Assembly (NCBI GenBank): GCA_902471875.1
Contig: CABRLN010000056.1
Span: 1 to 7,148 of the forward strand
Length of the DNA: 7,148 bases
Reading direction: 5' to 3'
From: an uncultured Clostridium sp.
GTDB taxonomy: Bacteria; Bacillota; Clostridia; Oscillospirales; Acutalibacteraceae
A model generated the notes under the pieces. The model was not told the DNA's origin. It saw nothing but the letters and a program-made list of their open reading frames with translations, and did no database searches. The translations under genes were made by a program, and so were the position numbers. This document shows positions 1-5,026 of the stretch, piece after piece; position 1 is the stretch's first letter; the number at the start of each line of letters is the position of its first letter.

Positions 1-137
1 ACATTAATGGCTTCTACAACTCTTTCAGACCCCATTCTCACAACAATGGTTTATCCCCTAATGATTTTGAAGATGTTTTCTTCTCTAATTTGTAAAATTT
101 CCGTTAATTACTTGCCCACTTTATTGACTATGGTGCA
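1..137 (+). mobile_element. Right end of an IS3-family insertion sequence
   Basis: The element runs in from beyond the left edge. Two things mark it: the transposase C-terminus at 3-95, and a terminal segment ending in CA at 136-137. Read on the minus strand, this end begins TGCACCATAGTCAATAAAGT. IS3-family ends start with TG and finish with CA. The boundary is placed at 137 because the parA reading frame on the minus strand matches ParA proteins through Ser-Gly-Leu (codon ending at 138) and then turns into IS sequence. Only one end is visible, so the matching left inverted repeat and the 3-4 bp target duplication cannot be checked here. The exact edge could be off by a base or two. Confidence 0.8.
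3..95 (+). CDS. IS3-family transposase (OrfB, integrase core), C-terminal fragment
   Basis: The frame is open from the window edge and ends with TAA at 93-95. It gives 30 residues that include the runs NGFYNSFRPHSHN and GLSPNDFED. This is the characteristic tail of IS3-family DDE transposases, consensus FYN..R.H....LSP..FE, which follows the last catalytic glutamate. The three DDE catalytic residues lie outside the window, so whether the enzyme is intact cannot be judged. The stop codon sits about 40 bp before the IS end, normal for this family. The gene runs opposite to the parA it interrupts. Another open frame on the same strand, starting ATG at 7, overlaps this region but encodes nothing recognisable. 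Confidence 0.82.
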   Translation: MNGFYNSFRPHSHNNGLSPNDFEDVFFSNL

Positions 138-440
138 CAAGCCCGACAATTCAATGTTGGACGGGAGCAGGTCAACGCCCTCGTCATGGTGCAGGATGCT
201 TCTGGAAACATCGGCGGGTTTATCATCAATGATGTCCTGCATGATGGTGGAGAGCGTGTCGGGCAAGTCGTCGGGTCGGCTGTAACCGAGCGACATGGTT
301 AGGTTTGCCTGTGCGTCGGCATCAATAAGCAGTACCTTTTTGCCCTGCTGTGCCAGAGCCACGCCCAGATTGACCGCCGTGGTGGTCTTTCCAACGCCGC
401 CTTTCTGGTTGGTTAAAGCGATTACTTTGCAATTTGACAT
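108..440 (-). pseudogene. parA: ParA-family partition ATPase, truncated by IS insertion
   Basis: This is the N-terminal part of a ParA/Soj ATPase, which moves plasmid or integrative-element DNA along the nucleoid using ATP. The deviant Walker A motif KGGVGKTT lies at residues 13-20 and the Walker A' motif VLLIDADAQAN at 36-46 (D40, D42). The PSNIEL motif follows at about 93-98. Intact relatives run to about 250-280 residues. This frame matches the family only to Leu101; nine codons of IS3-end sequence and a stop follow. The switch and C-terminal helices are missing, so the product should not work. The start is the ATG at 440, preceded by AAAGGAGG about 10 bases upstream; the frame stays open to 521, but that extension is not conserved-looking. 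The rest of parA may continue beyond the IS, outside the window. Its base composition is visibly richer in G+C than the operon at 1870-7148, consistent with an acquired element. Confidence 0.85.
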
Positions 441-468
441 AGGGTGCGTCCTCCTTTCGTTTAGATTT

Positions 469-489
469 AGCCACTTTGTCAAGGTGGCT
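469..489 (-). promoter_or_regulatory. Inverted repeat in the parA leader (possible operator or mRNA hairpin)
   Basis: The arms AGCCACTTT (469-477) and AAGGTGGCT (481-489) pair over nine positions with one G-U, around a 3-base loop. The repeat lies about 30 bp upstream of the parA start, between the terminator at 520-562 and the parA ribosome binding site. No T-run follows it, so it does not look like a terminator. ParA-type operons are often autoregulated through repeats near the promoter, which would fit, but no matching second copy or clear promoter is visible. Role inferred. Confidence 0.4.
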
Positions 490-519
490 ATGTAAGGGTA
501 GCAGAGAACGACAGGACGC

Positions 520-562
520 AAAAAAGCCGCTTACTCTTAAAAATCAATAAGAATAAGCGGCT
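520..562 (-). terminator. Rho-independent terminator after the 59-residue ORF
   Basis: On the minus strand the arms AGCCGCTTA (562-554) and TAAGCGGCT (533-525) pair perfectly over 9 bp. Further partial pairing extends inward, and a T-run follows at once (A-run on the plus strand, 520-525). It sits 12 bp past the stop of the 575-754 gene and upstream of parA. It should therefore end or attenuate transcription entering parA from that gene. Confidence 0.85.
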
Positions 563-574
563 CTGTGATGTGCC

Positions 575-754
575 TTAGACATATTCAATTTTCATTCTCT
601 TGACGGGTGCGTTTACGACCTTAAATATCAGTTCGTCAACGCAGTCTGTATATCTGCCCTGCTGAATGAGCTGGTTTTTCAATTCTACAAGGCTATGTAA
701 TAAAATGCTCCGTTCTTGGCTATCTACATACAAATGGACTTTCTTTTCTCTCAT
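575..754 (-). CDS. Small conserved mobile-element protein (59 aa), function unknown
   Basis: The product is a 59-residue soluble, charged protein with no membrane segment. It begins MREKKVHLYVDSQER and contains LVELKNQLIQQGR and TDCVDELIFKV. The pattern (a short beta strand, then two amphipathic helices) would fit a small ribbon-helix-helix-like or accessory protein, but no DNA-binding motif is certain. From memory, similar small proteins accompany parA in clostridial conjugative elements; that is recollection, not a search. The start chosen is ATG at 754, with GGTGA six bases upstream. TTG at 766 and GTG at 763 in the same frame are alternatives with poorer spacing. It lies between the remnant ending at 781 and a strong terminator at 520-562, on the same strand as both and as parA. 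The frame is intact, so it may still be expressed. Confidence 0.7.
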   Translation of the reverse strand: MREKKVHLYVDSQERSILLHSLVELKNQLIQQGRYTDCVDELIFKVVNAPVKRMKIEYV

Positions 755-780
755 AAATTTCACCAACCTTACTTGTCCAA

Positions 781-984
781 CTATGCAACATCGGGAGTAG
801 ATACCAAAAGGTTAATTGTACGTTCATTACCTCGTTGAACCACTGTCGGATGTTCCGAAAACTCAACTTGATTATTTTCACCATACCGTACCACCTTATC
901 CGAAGTCTTTAAAGAATATACTAAAAAGCCTGTAAAATCAGATGATTCACTACTTTGTGATAATAGAACATTACCGCTGCTTCT
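781..984 (-). pseudogene. C-terminal remnant of an unrecognised protein
   Basis: An open frame of 67 codons ends at TAG (781-783) and has no credible start. It is closed upstream by an in-frame stop at 985-987, exactly where the sequence switches to a cotJC fragment on the other strand. The visible part includes NVLLSQSSESSDF, FLVYSLKTSDKVVRYG and TINLLVSTPDVA. It is rich in beta-strand-forming residues, with no cysteines and no membrane segment. It lies 26 bp upstream of the 59-residue gene on the same strand, as if both once belonged to one transcript of the mobile element. I do not recognise the family. The first three or four codons are probably junction sequence and not native protein. 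It could also be a chance frame, but codon use and the position of its ends argue for a real gene tail. Confidence 0.5.
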
Positions 985-1227
985 CTAGGTACTGAAGAAC
1001 TTGCACATTTAGAAATGGTAGGTACTATTGTTCATCAGTTAACAAGAAATATGACACCTGAAGAAATTGAAAAGGCAGGTCTGCAAACTTACTTTGTTGA
1101 CCATACAAGCGGTGTATATCCTGCAGCAGCCAACGGCACACCATTTACAGCGGCATACTTGCAATGTAAAGGTGACCCTATTACAGACCTTCATGAAGAC
1201 TTAGCAGCAGATGGCACGATTGTGTAA
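976..1227 (+). pseudogene. cotJC: Spore-coat manganese catalase CotJC, internal fragment
   Basis: The plus-strand frame reads ASLGTEELAHLEMVGTIVHQ, then LTRNMTPEEIEKAG, YFVDHTSGVYPAAANG and GDPITDLHEDLAAD before a stop at 1225-1227. This matches the middle of the manganese catalase/CotJC family, ferritin-like di-manganese proteins of the spore coat in Bacillus and Clostridia. The EELAH motif holds two of the metal ligands. Intact family members are about 190-230 residues or more; here the N-terminal half is missing. The C-terminus is lost right after EDLAAD, where the family continues with AEQKAR-like sequence. No other frame downstream restores it, so the loss is a deletion or rearrangement rather than a simple frameshift. 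There is no start codon or ribosome binding site at the homologous start, and cotJA and cotJB are not present. It is a dead fragment. Confidence 0.82.
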
Positions 1228-1254
1228 GTGCAATGTTTGTGAAGGGAATGGCTA

Positions 1255-1401
1255 AAACCCGCATAAACACTGCATTTTTGAAAAATATAAGGTTGTACAA
1301 GCTATTTATATGCTACGATTGCATAAGAACAACTTAAATTATTATATTCCATAAAAACCGCATGAACACTGGGTTTTAGAAAATTAAAAGGTTGTACAAG
1401 C
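1255..1401. repeat. Pair of imperfect 48-bp direct repeats, 99 bp apart
   Basis: Copy 1 spans 1255-1302 and copy 2 spans 1354-1401. By eye they match at 41 of 48 positions with no gaps. Shared blocks include CCGCAT, AACACTG and AGGTTGTACAAGC. Weaker similarity continues for about 30 bp beyond each copy, so the true unit may approach the 99-bp period. Each copy carries the palindrome TTGTACAA. In copy 2 this is framed by AAAAGG and CCTTTT, making a larger imperfect dyad. The role is unknown: binding site, recombination site or a decayed tandem duplication are all possible. Confidence 0.65.
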
Positions 1402-1470
1402 CTTTTCCTTAGCATAATTGTACAAAACACAATAAAAAATAATTTTATGATAAATTGACTTTCCGCATAC

Positions 1471-1520
1471 AAAAACAAAAATCTTCCCTGACCTAAAATC
1501 AATGAAGATTTTTGTTTTTT
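1471..1520. terminator. Strong bidirectional terminator-like hairpin
   Basis: The left arm AAAAACAAAAATCTTC (1471-1486) is the exact reverse complement of GAAGATTTTTGTTTTT (1504-1519), with a 17-base loop. The arms end in A- and T-rich tracts, so either strand reads as a hairpin followed by U residues. The core is short in G+C. On the plus strand it would stop transcripts arriving from the cotJC side; no intact plus-strand gene now feeds it. Confidence 0.65.
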
Positions 1521-1709
1521 ATTTAATGCCAATTGTAGATTATATTCATAGTATTCATAAAACCACGTTCATCCTGTATTCTTTTCTTATTATTAGTATA
1601 TTATTACAACAAAAAGGAGAGTTATATAAAACTCTAATAAAAAATTGCAGGGGAGTTTAAAATTTTTTTTCATAACAACCTAGTTAATTATATTACTTTT
1701 TTACTATAA

Positions 1710-1755
1710 AATAACCACAAGGCAGACATATGAAAATGCCTGCCTTGTGATTATT
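1710..1755 (-). terminator. Terminator of the RCC1/PH-like operon
   Basis: Arms 1710-1729 and 1736-1755 pair over 20 positions with only two mismatches in the DNA. The paired core includes CACAAGGCA/TGCCTTGTG, around a 6-base loop. On the minus strand the stem is followed by TTATTTTATAG, a T-rich tail. It lies about 115 bp beyond the stop of the last operon gene (1870) with no gene between. Most likely it is the main transcription end of the minus-strand operon. Confidence 0.7.
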
Positions 1756-1800
1756 GGGGTTAAAAATGAAAAAATTTGAGTTGTACGCTAAATAAATTGT

Positions 1801-1825
1801 TTATCTTTTTTGTTAAAAAAGATAA
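1801..1825 (-). terminator. AT-rich hairpin just past the operon's last gene
   Basis: TTATCTTTTTT (1801-1811) and AAAAAAGATAA (1815-1825) pair perfectly over 11 bp around a 3-base loop. It sits 45 bp downstream of the stop codon at 1870. With so little G+C it is probably a weak terminator or an mRNA 3'-end stabiliser ahead of the stronger hairpin at 1710-1755. Confidence 0.4.
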
Positions 1826-1869
1826 TTTTCTATATTTAATATTTACTTTATATTTGTTTACCATTAAAT

Positions 1870-2421
1870 TTAAGCATATGACTTGTTACTGGTTGCAATT
1901 TTACTTTTGATTATTTCGTATGCTGTTTCACTTTCTTTAACAACAATTACACGCTTATCACAGTTCGTATAAAGAACTAGTTTGTCTGTGTTAAGAGCAT
2001 TTGAGGGTTTGATATATTCAACGTCAATAATTTTATCATAAGTAAGATTTGTAGGCTTTTTAATTATTGCGATAAATGCAAAACACTGCATTGCTTCAAT
2101 ATGGTTGTCAAAAACGTTTATGTATGATTTGTTTGAAACAATAACAGTTTCAAGATAAAGTAATGCCAATACAATCAATATAACAGATATAATTATGATT
2201 GTATTTTTTGCTTCCTCTTTGAATACATATCCACCGCCAAAACTTCCAGAGCCTAGCACAGTTCCCGAAGAAGTACGAAATGAAGCGGTATGTGTAGCGT
2301 GTTTTATTTGCGAAACAAATATTCCAGCAATACCTAAGACAAGCAACACTATGTCACAAAAAATCATTATTCCATTGTGTGAACTCCGTAATCCTTTTGT
2401 TTTGTATAGTAAAGCTTCCAT
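1870..2421 (-). CDS. Two-helix membrane protein with possible PH-like domain (183 aa)
   Basis: The protein has a short cytosolic-looking N-terminus and a first membrane helix at about 18-38. A 35-residue loop follows, rich in Ser, Thr and Gly (GSGSFGGG near 58-64), then a second helix at about 73-95. A soluble C-terminal domain of about 85 residues contains INVFDNHIEAM, NLTYDKIIDVEYI, KLVLYTN and RVIVV, and ends in a helix with ETAYEIIKSKI. The alternation of strands around a 'TYDKI.DV' segment, closed by a helix, resembles bacterial PH-like (bPH2/YdbT-type) membrane proteins. That is fold-level inference. ATG at 2421 is preceded by AAGGAG with 7 bases of spacing. It is the last gene of the minus-strand operon, 25 bp after the RCC1 lipoprotein gene, with terminator hairpins beyond. 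Its partners and substrate are unknown. Confidence 0.75.
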   Translation of the reverse strand: MEALLYKTKGLRSSHNGIMIFCDIVLLVLGIAGIFVSQIKHATHTASFRTSSGTVLGSGSFGGGYVFKEEAKNTIIIISVILIVLALLYLETVIVSNKSYINVFDNHIEAMQCFAFIAIIKKPTNLTYDKIIDVEYIKPSNALNTDKLVLYTNCDKRVIVVKESETAYEIIKSKIATSNKSYA

Positions 2422-2446
2422 ATTATTTCTCCTTGTTATAACGATT

Positions 2447-3586
2447 TTATTTTTTTATCGTAATTTTTATTGGTTTACAGCTGATATTTGTTGTACCATT
2501 GCCAAGCTGTCCATAACTATTAGCTCCCCATGTATATAAGTCGCCATTTTCAGTTTTTACGGCAGTGTGATAATAGCCAAAACTTACTGATTTTACATTG
2601 TTCATTACCTTGATTGGAATATCACTGTTATTTGTTGTATTGTTACCAAGTTGTCCCAGCTGATTATTTCCCCATGTATATAAATCGCCGTTTTCTGTTA
2701 AAAAAGAACTACTGTCATATCCCAAATTTACCGATTTTACATTGCTCATTATCTTTATTGGGATTGAACTGCTGGTTGTTGTACCATCTCCAATTACTCC
2801 ATAAAGATTATTTCCCCATATGTATAAGTCGCCGTTTTTGGTTATCGATGAACTATATGAACTTCCAAGACTTACGGATTTTACATTACTCATAATTTTT
2901 TTAGGGGCTAGACTGTCAGTTGTTGTACCATCTCCAAGCTGTCCGTCAAAATTATCGCCCCACATATACAAGTCGCCGTTTTCGGTTATCGCTGAACTAT
3001 ATGTATCTTCAAGACCTACCGATTTTACATTGCTCATTATTTTTACTGGTGTTGAGCTGTAGGTTTTTGTACCATTTCCAAGCTGTCCGTCAAAATTATA
3101 TCCCCACATATAAAGGTCGCCATTTTCGGTTATTGCAGAATAACGATTATATGAACCTGTGCTAAGCTTTACAGATTTTACATTGCTCATTATTTTTACT
3201 GGTGTTAAACTATTTGTTGTATCATCAGTATTTCCCCAAATAAATAGGTCGCCGTTTTCATCTATTGCTGAACTATACGAGCTTCCAAGACTTACAGATT
3301 TTACATTGCTCATAATCTTTTTAGGAGCTAAACTGTTGGTAACCGTACCATCTCCAAGTTGTCCTTGCTGATTAGCTCCCCACATATATAAATCTCCGTT
3401 TTGGGTTATTGCTGAACTGTATGAATTGCCAAGGCTTACTGATTTTACATTGCTCATAATCTTTTTAGGAGTTAGACTGTCAGTTGTTGTACCATCTCCA
3501 AGCTGTCCTTCAAAATTATTGCCCCACATATACAGGTCGCCGTTATCAGTTATTACTGAACTAAACCAATCACTCAGAACTACAGA
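2447..3586 (-). repeat. Eight tandem ~144-bp RCC1 blade repeats (lipoprotein gene)
   Basis: The repeat unit is 144 bp in most copies (123 bp in blade 3, 153 bp in blade 4). On the plus strand each unit shows ATTTTACATTGCTCAT and CCAAGCTGTCC-like blocks. The copies diverge mainly at the blade-specific loop residues before GQLG and in the first strand. Confidence 0.85.
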
Positions 3587-3817
3587 ATTGACAGAAATAT
3601 TATTATCCATTTTTTCTTTTTTCCCATTTGAAGAGGTATCGGTTGATACCTCTTCTTTTACAGTAGTTTTTTCTGTAGCTTGTTTTGTATTTTTTACTAA
3701 ATATTCAGAAAGAGATGGTAGGGAACAGCCACTAAAAAGTGACGATACTGTAAGTGGCGTTAAAAATGCAATAATTAAACGTTTTACAAAGTTTGATTTT
3801 CCAAGAGTGTTGTCCAT
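2447..3817 (-). CDS. RCC1-repeat surface lipoprotein (456 aa)
   Basis: This is a predicted lipoprotein carrying an RCC1/BLIP-II-type beta-propeller outside the membrane. A signal peptide ends in the lipobox LFSGC, with lipidated Cys at 31. A Thr/Lys/Ser/Glu-rich linker runs over about 32-77. Eight blades follow: 78-125, 126-173, 174-214, 215-265, 266-313, 314-361, 362-409 and 410-456. Each has an AITENGDLYMWG-like strand pair, then GQLGDGT or GQLGNGT, then P(K/I/V)KIMSNVK. These are the classic RCC1 consensus positions. Blade 3 is seven residues short and lacks the GQLG turn; blade 4 has three extra residues; the last ends in KITIKK. The start is ATG at 3817 with TGGAGA upstream at good spacing; an in-frame ATG at 3844 would add nine residues and spoil the signal peptide. 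The gene starts 60 bp after the 742-residue paralogue. The ligand is unknown: eukaryotic RCC1 binds chromatin and Streptomyces BLIP-II inhibits beta-lactamases, and neither role can be assumed. Confidence 0.88.
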   Translation of the reverse strand: MDNTLGKSNFVKRLIIAFLTPLTVSSLFSGCSLPSLSEYLVKNTKQATEKTTVKEEVSTDTSSNGKKEKMDNNISVNSVVLSDWFSSVITDNGDLYMWGNNFEGQLGDGTTTDSLTPKKIMSNVKSVSLGNSYSSAITQNGDLYMWGANQQGQLGDGTVTNSLAPKKIMSNVKSVSLGSSYSSAIDENGDLFIWGNTDDTTNSLTPVKIMSNVKSVKLSTGSYNRYSAITENGDLYMWGYNFDGQLGNGTKTYSSTPVKIMSNVKSVGLEDTYSSAITENGDLYMWGDNFDGQLGDGTTTDSLAPKKIMSNVKSVSLGSSYSSSITKNGDLYIWGNNLYGVIGDGTTTSSSIPIKIMSNVKSVNLGYDSSSFLTENGDLYTWGNNQLGQLGNNTTNNSDIPIKVMNNVKSVSFGYYHTAVKTENGDLYTWGANSYGQLGNGTTNISCKPIKITIKK

Positions 3818-3877
3818 TATAAATCTCCATTTTATTAAATACATATTATATTAATAAATTTATTTTGCATATTAATG

Positions 3878-5026
3878 TTATTGTATTATAAGCTCTTTAG
3901 GGGTTAAACTGTTGGTTGTTGTACCATCTCCAAGCTGTCCGTAAGCATTATCGCCCCAAGTATACAGGTCGCCGTTTTCAGTTATTGCTAAACTACTGCA
4001 ATCTCCAAAGCTTACAGATTTAACATTGCTCATAATCTTTTTAGGGGTTAGACTGTCGATTGTTGTACCATCTCCAAGCTGTCCATAGTAATTATATCCC
4101 CACATATAAAGGTCGCCGTTTTTTGTTATAGCTGAACTATGTAAACTACCAAAACTTACAGATTCTACGCTACCCATTACCTTAATTGGAGTGTTACTGT
4201 TTCCTGATATTCCATTGCCAAGCTGTCCATGTTCATTCTTACCCCAAGTATAAAGGTCGCCATTTTCGGTTATAGCTGAACTAGAATAAAATCCAAGAAT
4301 TACAGATTTCACATTATCCATTACCTTAATTGGTGTACTGCTGTTATCTGTTGTTCCATTACCAAGTTGCCCAAAAAAATTATATCCCCACATATATAGT
4401 TCGCCATTCTCTGTTATTGCTCCGCTATGCCAATTAACGAGACTTACAGATTTAACATTACTCATTATCTTTATTGGTGTTGAACTATCAGTTGTTGTTC
4501 CATTGCCGAGTTGTCCCAACTGATTAAATCCCCATGTATATAAATCTCCATTTTGAGTTAATGCTGTGGCACAACTCAATCCAAAACTTGCCGATTTAAC
4601 ATTGCTCATTATTTTTATTGGCGTTAAACTGTCAGTTGTTGTTCCATTGCCGAGCTGTCCGTTACCATTCGTTCCCCAAGTATATAGGTCTCCGTTTTCA
4701 GTTATTGCTAGACTACAGTATTCTCCAGAGCTTACATATTTAACATTGCTCATTATCTTTATTGGCGTTAAACTGTCAGTTGTTGTTCCATTGCCAAGTT
4801 GTCCACGTTCATTATTACCCCACATGTACAGGTCGCCATTTTTGGTTATGGCTGAACTACAATAATAATTAATATCTACATATTTTACATTACTCATTAT
4901 CTTTATTGGGGTATAGCTACTCTCTGTTGTTCCATTGCCAAGCTGTCCACGTTCATTATTACCCCAAGTATAAATGTCTCCGTTTTCAGTTATTTCCGCA
5001 CTGCATGAACCACCACAACTTATGGA
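3878..5026 (-). repeat. Eight tandem 144-bp RCC1 blade repeats (742-aa gene)
   Basis: The units are regular 144-bp copies. Blades 1-6 mostly use the P-I-K form with GNG. Blades 7 and 8, nearest the next RCC1 gene, use the P-K-(K/E) form with GDG and the plus-strand block GTACCATCTCC that is typical of that neighbouring gene. Confidence 0.85.

Larger units (their letters stand above)
1228..1869. other. Gene-free region with repeats and hairpins
   Basis: There are about 640 bp of AT-rich sequence without a credible gene. It holds two 48-bp direct repeats (1255-1302, 1354-1401), a perfect 16-bp-arm hairpin (1471-1520), short overlapping hairpins near 1616-1657 followed by eight or so T residues, a 20-bp-arm hairpin (1710-1755) and an AT-rich 11-bp hairpin (1801-1825). 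The region separates the decayed mobile-element/cotJC debris from the operon read toward it from the right. Confidence 0.7.

Noticed and set aside
464..485. TTGACA in the parA leader (minus strand) as a -35 box
   Set aside because: No -10-like sequence occurs 16-18 bases downstream, so it is not supported as a promoter.
441..521. N-terminal extension of ParA to an upstream ATG at 521
   Set aside because: The extension crosses the dyad and the ribosome binding site. ParA homology starts at the ATG at 440, which has its own strong Shine-Dalgarno sequence.
1255..1401. Two-repeat CRISPR remnant
   Set aside because: Similarity extends past each 48-bp copy into the intervening sequence, the copies differ at about seven positions, and no cas gene is present.
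1302..1532. Minus-strand open frame of 76 codons starting ATG at 1532
   Set aside because: It runs across both direct repeats and one arm of the strong hairpin, has no good ribosome binding site and reads like translated AT-rich sequence.
3818..3877. TATAAT-like sequence between the two large RCC1 genes as an internal promoter
   Set aside because: The gap is almost all A and T, so a -10-like match is expected by chance, and no -35 box at proper spacing is visible.
2447..5026. CRISPR array suggested by regular repeats
   Set aside because: The regular 144-bp units are continuous protein-coding RCC1 blades with no unique spacers between short identical repeats.
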